From positions 11,461-75,460 of the forward strand of contig CAZINR010000001.1 in the NCBI GenBank assembly GCA_964540655.1: a stretch of DNA of 64,000 nucleotides. The letters run 5' to 3'. The notes under the pieces are model-generated. The model did not search any database, was not told the origin of the DNA, and worked only from the letters and a program-made list of their open reading frames with translations. Origin of the DNA: CAZQBY01 sp964540655. GTDB taxonomy: Archaea; Altiarchaeota; Altiarchaeia; JAFGQM01. Of the stretch, positions 49,571-57,986 are shown piece after piece (positions within the stretch are counted from its first letter, which is position 1; each line of letters opens with the position of its first letter). A program made the translations under genes and the position numbers.

Positions 49571-50232
49571 TGGCTATATACCAGACCGATTTTCTGGGGG
49601 AGGGCTACCTTGGCCTCTTCGGCTTCGCGACCGACGAGTATTGCCTGATTTCAAATCGCCTAAACCAGCGGAAGTTGAAGGAAATAGAGGATACTCTCGG
49701 AGTCGAGACAATCTCCACACCCATATTCAACTTCTCTTTGTCCGGCATAATGTCGGCCGGCAACTCCCGGGGGGCGTTGCTCCCCTATCTGATCGAGGAT
49801 GACGAGCTGGAAAGGATCGGCAAGAAGGTGGGCGTTGCCATAGTCCCAGACAAGTTCACCGCCCTGGGCAACCTCATAGTCGCCAATGACCGCGGCGGGA
49901 TGATAAGCGACGTCTTCTCCCAGCGGGCCAAGGTGTCCATCGACGAGGCTCTGGGAATCAACACGATTCAGGGCCAAATCGCCGGCTCCAGCGAGGTCGG
50001 AGCGCTCTGCGCAGCCACAAACAAAGGTTTCGTCGTCAGCCCCGACGTCAATGATGCTGAACTGAAGCAGCTGGAGAAGGTCTTCGGCGTCCCGGGTGGA
50101 AGGGCTTCGGCTAATATGGGCTCCAAGGTCGTGGGCGCCTGTCTGATAGCCAATTCCAACGGCTTCATAGCTGGCCAGGACACCACGCCCATCGAGCTGG
50201 AGTACATAAACGAGGCGCTGGGCTTCTTATAG
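49570..50232 (+). CDS. eif6: Translation initiation factor 6
   Basis: 220 residues with the five-fold pseudo-repeat of aIF6: segments such as YLGLFGFATDEYCLI, SGIMSAGNSRGALLP, TALGNLIVANDRGGMIS, VGALCAATNKGFVVSP and NMGSKVVGACLIANSNGF. Binds the large subunit and prevents premature joining of subunits. Start codon overlaps the eL31 stop by one base. Confidence 0.96.
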   Translation: MAIYQTDFLGEGYLGLFGFATDEYCLISNRLNQRKLKEIEDTLGVETISTPIFNFSLSGIMSAGNSRGALLPYLIEDDELERIGKKVGVAIVPDKFTALGNLIVANDRGGMISDVFSQRAKVSIDEALGINTIQGQIAGSSEVGALCAATNKGFVVSPDVNDAELKQLEKVFGVPGGRASANMGSKVVGACLIANSNGFIAGQDTTPIELEYINEALGFL

Positions 50233-50254
50233 GAATACCTTCAAAATTAGCGAA

Positions 50255-50434
50255 ATGAAATACGTTCTGAAAGGCAAACTCAGGATAGGCTCCAAGATTG
50301 AGAAGTTCAAAAAAGGGGTCGAGGCAAAGGATGAGGGCGAGGCCAGGGAGCTCACTCTCTCGCTGTTCGGGAGCGAGCACGGCACCAAGAGGCGCCATAT
50401 AACCATAGACAGCGTGGAGAAATCAGAAGGATAA
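50255..50434 (+). CDS. rpl18a: 50S ribosomal protein LX (L18a-like)
   Basis: 59 residues beginning MKYVLKGKLRIG, with KFKKGVEAKDEGEARELTLS and LFGSEHGTKRRHI as in archaeal LX/eL20. It starts 22 nt after aIF6 and its TAA shares a base with the pfdA ATG. Confidence 0.93.
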   Translation: MKYVLKGKLRIGSKIEKFKKGVEAKDEGEARELTLSLFGSEHGTKRRHITIDSVEKSEG

Positions 50435-50865
50435 TGCCGGAAGAAAATGACCAAAGGAAACTGCAGTCCCTTCTGATTCAGATTCAGTCCTATCAGAGCA
50501 CCCTGCAGGCCGTCTCCAGGCAGACTGCCCTGATCGAGAGGAGCCTCGAGGACGTCTATATGACTCTCCAAGCGCTCGAGGAACTGCCCAAGACCAAAGA
50601 GTCTGAGTCTTTGGTCCCCATAGGCGCGGGCGTGTACGTCAAGGCCGACATAACCGACAAGAAGAAGGCTCTGGTCTCCGTAGGGGACGGAGTATTCATC
50701 GACAAGACAATGGCCGAGGCGAAGGCCTACCTGAAAGAGCGCCAGGCTGAGATGGAGAAGAACGAGAAGCTTCTGCGGGAGCGGGGCCAGAAGATAAGCG
50801 AGGAGCTCAACGCCGCTAATCAGTCTGCAGAAGAGCTCTACGCGAAACTCCAATCCGGCCAGTGA
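50434..50865 (+). CDS. pfdA: Prefoldin alpha subunit
   Basis: 143 residues with two long coiled-coil helices at the ends (LLIQIQSYQSTLQAVSRQTA near the start, KAYLKERQAEMEKNEKLL near the end) around the beta-hairpin region VPIGAGVYVKADI and VSVGDGVFIDK. Prefoldin delivers unfolded proteins to the thermosome. Position after LX is conserved in archaea. Confidence 0.95.
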   Translation: MPEENDQRKLQSLLIQIQSYQSTLQAVSRQTALIERSLEDVYMTLQALEELPKTKESESLVPIGAGVYVKADITDKKKALVSVGDGVFIDKTMAEAKAYLKERQAEMEKNEKLLRERGQKISEELNAANQSAEELYAKLQSGQ

Positions 50866-50898
50866 GCGGATTTATTAAATCCTAGCCATTAATCCTAC

Positions 50899-52263
50899 AT
50901 GGCACCTGACAGACTTCTCCGAGAGATAGTCTCCGACATCACTCCCACCGAAAAGGAGAAGGAAAAAGAGAAGAACCTCATAAAGGAGGTGATTGCCATT
51001 CTCAGCGCAGTCATCCAGAGGACCAACCCAAAGGTCAAGCCGGTGATGGTCGGCTCTATAGCCAAGGGCACAGACCTTCGCGGCGACAAGGACTTCGACA
51101 TCTTCATCCAGTTCCCCCAGGAGACCAGCCGCGAGCTGCTGGAAGAGCATGGCCTTCTCATAGGCAGGAACTTCTTCGAGCTGGTGAAATCCGAGCCGGA
51201 GATAAGCTATGCGGAGCACCCCTACGTCAAGGGCCAGTATCACGGGTTCGTGGTCGAGATAGTCCCCTGCTACAAGCTGGACAAGTCCAGGAAGAGGATA
51301 AAGAGCGCGGTCGACCGCAGCCCCCTGCACACCAAGTTCGTGCTGGGTGAGCTGGAGAAGAAACCCCGACTTCGCGACGAGATACGCCTCCTGAAGAAAT
51401 TCATGAAGTCTAACGGTCTGTACGGCGCGCATGCTGCCGTCGAGGGCTTCTCCGGCTATCTGTGCGAGCTGCTGACCATAAAATACGGTTCTTTCATGGA
51501 TGTGATAGAGGCGGCTGAAGAGTGGAAGAAGAACGAGCATCTCCATCTGGGCAGGAAGGCCGGAAAGAAGAAGTTCGCCGATGCGCCCCTGGTCTTCATC
51601 GATCCCGTGGACCAGGACCGCAATGTGGCGGCCGCGGTCTCTGTTGAGAAGATGGCTAGGTTCGTCTACCTGGCCGAGGCCTTCCACAGCTATCCAAGCC
51701 ACGAGTTCTTCAAGGAGAAGGAGACAGAGCCGATGAGCAAGAAGGAGTTCTACAAGAGCATCAAGGATCGGGGCACTCAGCTGATATGCGTCCATTTCCA
51801 GACCCCACGACTGGTCGAGGACACCCTGATACCGCAGATGTACAAGAGCCTCAAGAACCTTGCCAACGAGTGCGAGCGGGCGGAGTTCAAGATACTGAAG
51901 AAAGACTACTGGACCGACGGGAAGGAAGGGGCCTTCCTCATGGAGTTCGAGGTCTGGAAGCTTCCAAGGGTGATGAAGAAGGAGGGCCCGTTCTTCGACT
52001 CCAAAGTGGCCGACATGAGAGGATTCGTAAGCAGCAACCGGGGCAAGGCCATGTCGCAGCCGTATCTGGAGAGCGACCGGTGGGCCATAGATGTCGAGCG
52101 GCCTTATCGCCACGCCGACGATCTGGTCAAGGCCTACCTCAAGGAGCCCAAGGGGTTCGGCAAGAACCTGCGGGACATAAAGGACTTCAAGCTGGAGATA
52201 AACTCGGACATAACCAAGCTCAAGAACCGGGACTTCTGGAGGTTCATGGGGGAGTTCTGGTAG
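50899..52263 (+). CDS. cca: CCA-adding tRNA nucleotidyltransferase, archaeal class I
   Basis: 454 residues. The nucleotidyltransferase signature is MVGSIAKGTDLRGDKDFDIF (GS and D-x-D), with a third carboxylate in GFVVEIVPCYKL. The RSPLHTKFVLGEL and FSGYLCELLTIKYGSF segments are archaeal CCA-specific. Adds or repairs the 3' CCA of tRNAs. It has its own A/T-rich upstream sequence. Confidence 0.96.
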   Translation: MAPDRLLREIVSDITPTEKEKEKEKNLIKEVIAILSAVIQRTNPKVKPVMVGSIAKGTDLRGDKDFDIFIQFPQETSRELLEEHGLLIGRNFFELVKSEPEISYAEHPYVKGQYHGFVVEIVPCYKLDKSRKRIKSAVDRSPLHTKFVLGELEKKPRLRDEIRLLKKFMKSNGLYGAHAAVEGFSGYLCELLTIKYGSFMDVIEAAEEWKKNEHLHLGRKAGKKKFADAPLVFIDPVDQDRNVAAAVSVEKMARFVYLAEAFHSYPSHEFFKEKETEPMSKKEFYKSIKDRGTQLICVHFQTPRLVEDTLIPQMYKSLKNLANECERAEFKILKKDYWTDGKEGAFLMEFEVWKLPRVMKKEGPFFDSKVADMRGFVSSNRGKAMSQPYLESDRWAIDVERPYRHADDLVKAYLKEPKGFGKNLRDIKDFKLEINSDITKLKNRDFWRFMGEFW

Positions 52264-52293
52264 TTTTTATCCGTTTATAGATAATCTTGTGAA

Positions 52294-53187
52294 ATGGCCC
52301 GAGGGCCCCGGAGTAAAAGAAGGTCAGTAAAAGGTCTTGCTGAAGATTTGGTTCAGAAGGTGCCCGCTAAAAACGGGGAAACTCCCGAAAGCTGGTTAAG
52401 AAGATTCAAAACCCTTCTGAGACGTCATCCAGATATCAAGGCCGCATTATTCCATGGTAGCGCGCTTTGGGGTCATGAGCCTAACAGATCGAGAAAGGAA
52501 CCAAGGAAAAGGAAAGTCCAGAGAGATTATGATTTCCTTGTCGTTGCGAGGGGAAAAGCCGAAGAGAGCGAAGCCGCATATGTCCCTCAAAAAGTCAGGC
52601 GCCCGGACGGTTCTGTCCTCATGCAAGTGACGCCGGTCGTGGCTACACAAGACCATCTCACTTCTGAAGCCATCCCTGTGACGGGCGGATTGGGACATTT
52701 TGCATCCTATGCGCTCTCTCCGAGGGAAATAGTCAAAGGCCGTCCCCTCATCGATGAGCACATGACTAGACTTTGGCAGACTACATTACCGGATTTAGTC
52801 CAATATGGGATTATCCCCCGGGAAATCAAACTGAAGAAAGGAGAAGAAGGCGATTTCCTATTTGATGTTGCCAAAAAATATTTCACCCGCATGGAACCGG
52901 ACAAATACCACCCGATAAAGTCGGTATTGTTCGGTTGGGGCGCTAGGCCGAATGCAGTCTCTAATTTCCAGAAGGAGAGCGTCGGCCCCTTCGTCAAGGC
53001 TCTTAAAAGAGCTGGTTTCAAGGTAAGAGAGACCGAATCAGGACTCCATGCTATGGCCCCCGATACCATGAAGAGGTCACGCTTCCCTAGACTCTCGGCT
53101 TTGACTACCACGCCTCAAACCCTAAAGTGGCGCGGAGGCGCAAGAAAGGCGTTACGGATGGCGCGGGAAGATAGAAATGCCAAATAA
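52294..53187 (+). CDS. Orphan nucleotidyltransferase-fold protein
   Basis: 297 residues beginning MARGPRSKRRSVKG. A minimal nucleotidyltransferase pattern is visible: ALFHGSALWG (G-S-x-x-x-G) followed about 20 residues later, after a basic insert RSRKEPRKRKVQ, by RDYDFLVV (D-x-D). Further on the protein is helical and basic. Such domains act in toxin-antitoxin (MNT) or nucleotide transfer systems; no HEPN partner is adjacent. AT-richer than neighbours, which suggests transfer. Function unknown. Confidence 0.6.
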   Translation: MARGPRSKRRSVKGLAEDLVQKVPAKNGETPESWLRRFKTLLRRHPDIKAALFHGSALWGHEPNRSRKEPRKRKVQRDYDFLVVARGKAEESEAAYVPQKVRRPDGSVLMQVTPVVATQDHLTSEAIPVTGGLGHFASYALSPREIVKGRPLIDEHMTRLWQTTLPDLVQYGIIPREIKLKKGEEGDFLFDVAKKYFTRMEPDKYHPIKSVLFGWGARPNAVSNFQKESVGPFVKALKRAGFKVRETESGLHAMAPDTMKRSRFPRLSALTTTPQTLKWRGGARKALRMAREDRNAK

Positions 53188-53210
53188 CAGTATCAATCCA
53201 CCCTCATCCA

Positions 53211-53220
53211 TTTTTATACC
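53211..53220 (+). promoter_or_regulatory. TATA-type promoter of psmB
   Basis: TTTTTATACC at 53211-53220, the same ten bases as before rps19e. The predicted leader is about 75 bases, and a run of five G (53305-53310 region) serves as ribosome-binding site before ATG 53316. Confidence 0.55.
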
Positions 53221-53315
53221 CCCAGTTTCTAATAACCAGGTAACCCGAGCGGGAATACATTTGTTTTCTTGAATTTTCTTTTCAACCAATCTTAGCACCT
53301 TTAACGGGGGATAAC

Positions 53316-53939
53316 ATGGAGAATCAGAACAAAACAGGAACCACCACCGTCGCTCTGAAATGCAAGGACGGGGTGATACTGGCTGCCGACAAGAGAGCCA
53401 CTATGGGCAATTTCATCTCCAACAAGGAAGCGTTGAAGATATACCCTGTGGACGAGAGGATAGCCGCCACCATAGCCGGCGGCGTGGGAGACGCCCAGAA
53501 CGTGATACGCATACTGCGCGCGGAGGCTAAGCTCTTCAAGATGAACCGCAAGCAGCCGATGACTGTAAAGGGCGCGGCCACATTGATGTCCAACATACTC
53601 AACGGCAACAGGTATTTCCCTTATCTGGTCATGAGCATAATAGCCGGGATAGACGAATCCCCGAGGGTCTTCTCCATAGACCCCGTCGGCGGTCTGATGG
53701 AAGAGGATTACATCTCAACAGGTTCGGGCTCCCCGATAGCATACGGCGTGCTGGAGAGCGATTATAAGAAAGACAAGTCCGTGGAAGAGAACGTCTCCAT
53801 AGCCGCCAAGGCGATAAAGGTGGCGCAGGAGAGGGACTCGGCATCCGGCAACGGCGTGACGCTTGCTTCCGTGACCGGCAAGGGATACAAGCAGTACACT
53901 GAATCCGAGGTCCAGGAAATACTCAAAACCCTAAATTAA
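53316..53939 (+). CDS. psmB: Proteasome beta subunit
   Basis: 207 residues; catalytic subunit of the 20S proteasome. Eight-residue propeptide (MENQNKTG) is cleaved to expose Thr9 as the N-terminal nucleophile; the mature start TTTVALKCKDGVILAADKRA includes the catalytic Asp and Lys. GGVGDAQ and YISTGSGSPIAYGVLE are conserved. The LonB-like gene of this window lacks its protease, so the proteasome may be the main ATP-dependent protease here, though other genes may lie outside. Confidence 0.96.
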   Translation: MENQNKTGTTTVALKCKDGVILAADKRATMGNFISNKEALKIYPVDERIAATIAGGVGDAQNVIRILRAEAKLFKMNRKQPMTVKGAATLMSNILNGNRYFPYLVMSIIAGIDESPRVFSIDPVGGLMEEDYISTGSGSPIAYGVLESDYKKDKSVEENVSIAAKAIKVAQERDSASGNGVTLASVTGKGYKQYTESEVQEILKTLN

Positions 53940-53963
53940 TGAATCTTTTTTTCTAAGGCGAAA

Positions 53964-55862
53964 ATGCCCACACTAGAAGAGCTACAAGAGCAGATAAAAG
54001 AATTCTTGCCCAAGGAAGTAGGCGTGCAGAGCATATCTGCCGAGGCATCGAAGATAGTCTTGACCACGGACCGGCCTGACGTGTTCATAGACCATCCCGA
54101 CATAACCAAGGACCTTGCCAAGACCATAAAGAAGAGGATACTCATCAGGCCAAAGTCGTCGATGCTGGTTGAGCCTTCCGAAGCGGAATCCATGATAAAG
54201 AAGATAGCCGGCGAGGAGAGCGGCATAACCAACGTCATATTCAACCCCTACCAGAAAGAGGTCATGATCGAGGCTGAGAAGCTCGGCAACGTCATCGGCC
54301 CCAATGGTGAGAACATCAAGAAGATAATCAAGGCTACCGGATGGAGCCCCATGCTGGAGAGGGCCACGCCCCTGAAGAGCAACATACTCGCCTCCCTCAG
54401 GAAGACTCTCTGGGACAAGAAGGTCTGCAGGAGGAGGAAGGACTTTCTAGAAAGGGTTGGCCGCGGAATATACTCCAAGCCTGACCACACAACCGACTGG
54501 ATACGCGTCACCCCGCTGGGAGGGGCGGCCGAGGTAGGCAGGTCTTGCTTTTTGGTGCAGACGCCGAACAGTAACATACTCCTCGACTGCGGCATAAACG
54601 TCGCGGCGTCGGACTCCAAGCGCATGTTCCCGGACTTCAGGGCAATGCAGCTGACAATCGACGACCTGGACGCGGTCGTGCTCTCGCACGCTCACCTGGA
54701 CCACTGCGGCTTCATACCCTACCTTTACAGATACGGCTTCGACGGCCCCATATACGCCACCAAACCGACCAGGGACATAATGGCGATGCTCCAGCTGGAC
54801 GCGGTGGAGATATCCATGAAGGAAGACAAGGAGCTGCCCTATTCCAGCACGGACATAAGGAATGTCATAGAGCACGTGATACCTCTCGAATACGAGGAGG
54901 TGGCAGACATAACCACTGACGCCCGGCTGACGCTCTATAACGCCGGCCACATACTTGGCTCTTCGATAGTCCATCTTCACATAGGGGACAGCCTCTACAA
55001 CATAGTCTACACGGGCGACATGAAGTTCGGCGAGACTAGGCTTCTTAACCCGGCTGAATATCAGTTCCCGCGCCTCGAGACGCTGATAATAGAATCTACT
55101 TACGGTGGCAGGAAGAGCATCCAGCCCAAAAGGAAAGAGGCCGAGGAGCAGCTGATAGACGCGATAAAGAAGACTATCAAAAGGGGCGGCAAGGTCCTCA
55201 TACCCGTATTCGGCGTCGGCCGTTCGCAGGAGGTCCTCGTCACGCTTGATGAATACCGCAACCAGCTGTCCGATATACCAATCTACATAGATGGGATGGT
55301 CTACGAAGCCACGGCCATACACACCGCCTATCCGGAATACTTGAAGAGGCGGCTCATGAACATGATACTGAGGGGTGCCAATCCCTTCCTGGCCAAGAAC
55401 TTCGAGAAGGTGGATGCAAAGGAGCGCATAGACCTGGCGGAGAGCGACGAGCCGTGCATAATAGTGACCCCGTCGGGCATGCTTACCGGCGGCCCGTCCG
55501 TGGAGTATTTCAAGCGGATGGCCGGCAACAAAAAGGACACCATACTCTTTGTAGGCTACCAGGCCGAGGGCTCTCTGGGGCGGAGGGTCCAGAAGGGCAT
55601 GCGCGAGGTCGTCGTGATGGAGGGCAAAAAACCGAAGAAGATCGATGTTAACATAGAGGCGGTCACTGTCGAAGGATTCTCCGGCCACGCCGACCGCAGG
55701 CAGCTTCTGGGCTATGTAAAGCGCATGAATCCCAAGCCGGAGAGGGTGCTGTGCGTGCACGGAGAGGCCAGAAAGTGCCAGGATCTAGCCAAGGGCCTCA
55801 ACCGCATATTCCACATGGAGACTCGAGTCCCCATGGACCTGGACACCATAAGGATACTTTAA
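53964..55862 (+). CDS. KH and beta-CASP ribonuclease, aCPSF1/FttA type
   Basis: 632 residues. An N-terminal KH pair (GNVIGPNGENIKKI is the second KH loop) precedes a metallo-beta-lactamase core with SHAHLDHCGF, HILGSSIVHL and YTGDMKFGE, the beta-CASP insert STYGGRK...IPVFGVGRSQEV...SGMLTGGPSVEYFKRM, and the final GFSGHADRRQLLGYV. This is the archaeal CPSF73-like factor that cleaves RNA and terminates transcription. 24 nt after psmB. Confidence 0.95.
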   Translation: MPTLEELQEQIKEFLPKEVGVQSISAEASKIVLTTDRPDVFIDHPDITKDLAKTIKKRILIRPKSSMLVEPSEAESMIKKIAGEESGITNVIFNPYQKEVMIEAEKLGNVIGPNGENIKKIIKATGWSPMLERATPLKSNILASLRKTLWDKKVCRRRKDFLERVGRGIYSKPDHTTDWIRVTPLGGAAEVGRSCFLVQTPNSNILLDCGINVAASDSKRMFPDFRAMQLTIDDLDAVVLSHAHLDHCGFIPYLYRYGFDGPIYATKPTRDIMAMLQLDAVEISMKEDKELPYSSTDIRNVIEHVIPLEYEEVADITTDARLTLYNAGHILGSSIVHLHIGDSLYNIVYTGDMKFGETRLLNPAEYQFPRLETLIIESTYGGRKSIQPKRKEAEEQLIDAIKKTIKRGGKVLIPVFGVGRSQEVLVTLDEYRNQLSDIPIYIDGMVYEATAIHTAYPEYLKRRLMNMILRGANPFLAKNFEKVDAKERIDLAESDEPCIIVTPSGMLTGGPSVEYFKRMAGNKKDTILFVGYQAEGSLGRRVQKGMREVVVMEGKKPKKIDVNIEAVTVEGFSGHADRRQLLGYVKRMNPKPERVLCVHGEARKCQDLAKGLNRIFHMETRVPMDLDTIRIL

Positions 55863-55927
55863 GACTTTTTTCCGCCAAGCCCTAATATACCCGACTAAGT
55901 CTGCAAGAGCAGGCCTTAGCGGGAAAA

Positions 55928-57013
55928 ATGGAATTCGACCCCTGGCAGATAGGAGACATCACCGACTACGAGCAGCTGTTCAAGTTCGGCATCTCCCCCA
56001 TGGCCAAGTTCAAGGACCGATACAGCGACAACCGCTACATACGGCGCGGCATGATATTCGGCCACAGGGGGTTCGAGAAGATAGACAAGGCCATAAGGAA
56101 CGGCGACCCGTTCGTGATGATGACCGGGCTGATGCCGTCGGGAAAGTTCCACTTCGGCCACAAGATGGTCGCCGACGAGATAATCTGGTTCCAGGAGAAG
56201 GGGGCCAAGACATATATCGCCGCCGCCGATATCGAATCTTATCTCATGCGCAGCGTGCCCCTCAAAGATGCGCGCAGCATAGCGGTGGAAGAGTACTTGA
56301 CCAACTACATAGCCCTTGGCCTCGACCCCAGAGCTACGAACTTCTGGTTCCAGAGCGACTATGTGCCGGACTATTATAGGCTTGCCGACGTTGCGGCTAA
56401 CGAGGTCACCTTCAACGAGCTGCGCGCGATATATGGGGACATGAGCCCCAACAAGATAGTCTCGGTACTCAAGCAGGCGGCAGACATACTGCACCCTCAA
56501 CTCCCCGCTTTCGAGGGCAAGATGCCCACTATCGTCCCAGTGGGCGCGGACCAGGACCCGCACATCAGGCTCACGCGCGACATAGCCTCGAGACTCAACC
56601 AGCTCCACGACTTCGAGGTTCCATCCGCCACATTCCACCGTTTCATGGAGGGCCTGCAAGGCGGGAAGATGTCGTCTTCCGACCCAAAGAGTTATATAGC
56701 GCTCAGCGAAGACCCCAAGAGCGCGCGCAAGAAGCTGATGTCCGCAACAACCGGCGGGCGCGAGACTGCCGAAGAGCAGAAGAAGCTGGGCGGCATGCCC
56801 GACGTATGCTCTGTCTACAAGTTCTATTATTACCATCTCGTGGACGACGACGAGAGGATGAAAGAGATGTATGAGGAGTGCAAGTCCGGCGACATATTGT
56901 GCGGGGAGTGCAAGCAGAGGTGCGCCGACATGCTGGAGGCCTTTTTGGAAGAGCACCAGAAGAAGATGGGCAAGGCCCGAAAAGCCGCCAGGAAGCTGGT
57001 CGAATCAAGATGA
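55928..57013 (+). CDS. trpS: Tryptophanyl-tRNA synthetase
   Basis: 361 residues, archaeal/eukaryotic TrpRS. HFGH in MPSGKFHFGHKMVADE and KMSSS in LQGGKMSSSDPKSY are the class I signatures; PTIVPVGADQDPHIRLTRDI is typical. A TAATATACC element is at 55882-55890. Its TGA overlaps the UMP kinase ATG. Confidence 0.96.
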   Translation: MEFDPWQIGDITDYEQLFKFGISPMAKFKDRYSDNRYIRRGMIFGHRGFEKIDKAIRNGDPFVMMTGLMPSGKFHFGHKMVADEIIWFQEKGAKTYIAAADIESYLMRSVPLKDARSIAVEEYLTNYIALGLDPRATNFWFQSDYVPDYYRLADVAANEVTFNELRAIYGDMSPNKIVSVLKQAADILHPQLPAFEGKMPTIVPVGADQDPHIRLTRDIASRLNQLHDFEVPSATFHRFMEGLQGGKMSSSDPKSYIALSEDPKSARKKLMSATTGGRETAEEQKKLGGMPDVCSVYKFYYYHLVDDDERMKEMYEECKSGDILCGECKQRCADMLEAFLEEHQKKMGKARKAARKLVESR

Positions 57014-57681
57014 AAATAGTGTTTGCGTTAGGGGGCTCTGTGGTAGTGCCCGACAAGGTCGACGAGAAGTATGTGGAGAGATTCGCTGGATTCGCGCTCG
57101 AATTGGCCAAGAAGAACTCTCTTGCCATAGTCGTCGGAGGGGGCAAGACCGCGCGCCGGGCAATAGCAGCCGCGCGCAAGAGGGGCGAGAACGAGGCCCG
57201 CTGCGACTATGCCGGTATAGAGGCTTCCCGATACAACGCATCCATAATATCACAGGCCATGGGAATCGAACCCCATGTACCGGAAACGCTAATGGGGGCG
57301 GAGAAGGTCCTGAAGACCGAGGGCATCGTCCTGATGGGCGGCACCGAGCCAGGCCACTCGACCGATGCGGTCGCGGCCCTTCTCGCCGAACTTACTGACG
57401 CGGACCTGGTCCTCAAGGTTACGGACGTCGACGGCATCTACGACAAGGACCCGCAGAGACACAAGAAGGCCACGATGTTCCAGGAGCTCTCCATAGACCA
57501 AGTCGAGAAGATGGTTTTGGGGCTCTCGCAGGATGCGGGCAAGTATGAGCTCTTCGACATGCTGGCGGTCAAGATACTCAAGCGCTCCGGCATCAAGTGC
57601 GTGGTCCTCAACGGCCGCGACTTCAAGAACATCAAGAAGGCCATAGAGGGAACGAAGTTCAGAGGAACCGTCATACAATGA
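57010..57681 (+). CDS. pyrH: Uridylate kinase, archaeal type
   Basis: 223 residues of the amino acid kinase fold. FALGGSVVVPDKVD at the start, AIVVGGGKTAR, MGGTEPGHSTDAVAALLAE and KVTDVDGIYDKDPQ match archaeal UMP kinases. Phosphorylates UMP. Start ATG overlaps trpS (ATGA), and its stop overlaps the next gene, so three genes are coupled. Confidence 0.94.
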   Translation: MKIVFALGGSVVVPDKVDEKYVERFAGFALELAKKNSLAIVVGGGKTARRAIAAARKRGENEARCDYAGIEASRYNASIISQAMGIEPHVPETLMGAEKVLKTEGIVLMGGTEPGHSTDAVAALLAELTDADLVLKVTDVDGIYDKDPQRHKKATMFQELSIDQVEKMVLGLSQDAGKYELFDMLAVKILKRSGIKCVVLNGRDFKNIKKAIEGTKFRGTVIQ

Positions 57682-57932
57682 GCGATTTCTCAGAGAGGGT
57701 CTACGAGATAGTGTCCAGAATACCCATGGGCAAAACCATGACTTACAAGCAGGTAGCCGAGGCCGCCGGCAAGCCCAAAGCTGCGCGCGCCGTGGGCAAC
57801 ATCCTGAACAAGAATCGCGACACGAAGAGGGTGCCGTGCCACAGGGTCGTACGGAGCGACGGCGACCCGGGAGGCTACGCGCGCGGAAGAGGGAAGAAGG
57901 TAGAGCTGCTTAAGAAAGAGCAGGCTGTTTGA
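57678..57932 (+). CDS. Stand-alone alkylguanine-DNA alkyltransferase domain
   Basis: 84 residues that equal only the DNA-binding/active-site domain of MGMT/Ogt. GKTMTYKQVAEAAGKPKAAR is the helix-turn-helix and VPCHRVVRSDGDPGGYARG keeps the acceptor cysteine (ATL proteins have Trp or Ala there). The N-terminal domain of full-length MGMT is absent. Probably repairs or flags alkylated guanine. Coupled with the UMP kinase gene by a 4-nt overlap. Confidence 0.88.
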   Translation: MSDFSERVYEIVSRIPMGKTMTYKQVAEAAGKPKAARAVGNILNKNRDTKRVPCHRVVRSDGDPGGYARGRGKKVELLKKEQAV

Positions 57933-57955
57933 TTCAGACTCTTGCAGAAAAACCA

Positions 57956-57965
57956 TTTTTATCCC
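57956..57965 (+). promoter_or_regulatory. TATA-type promoter of ilvB
   Basis: TTTTTATCCC at 57956-57965, with the ATG at 57987, which fits a leaderless or nearly leaderless message. Confidence 0.5.
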
Positions 57966-57986
57966 TCCACGTCAAAAATAACCGAC

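Noticed and set aside
54447..55760. 437-codon open frame on the minus strand
   Set aside because: Lies entirely antisense to the well-supported beta-CASP nuclease gene and has no recognisable motifs.
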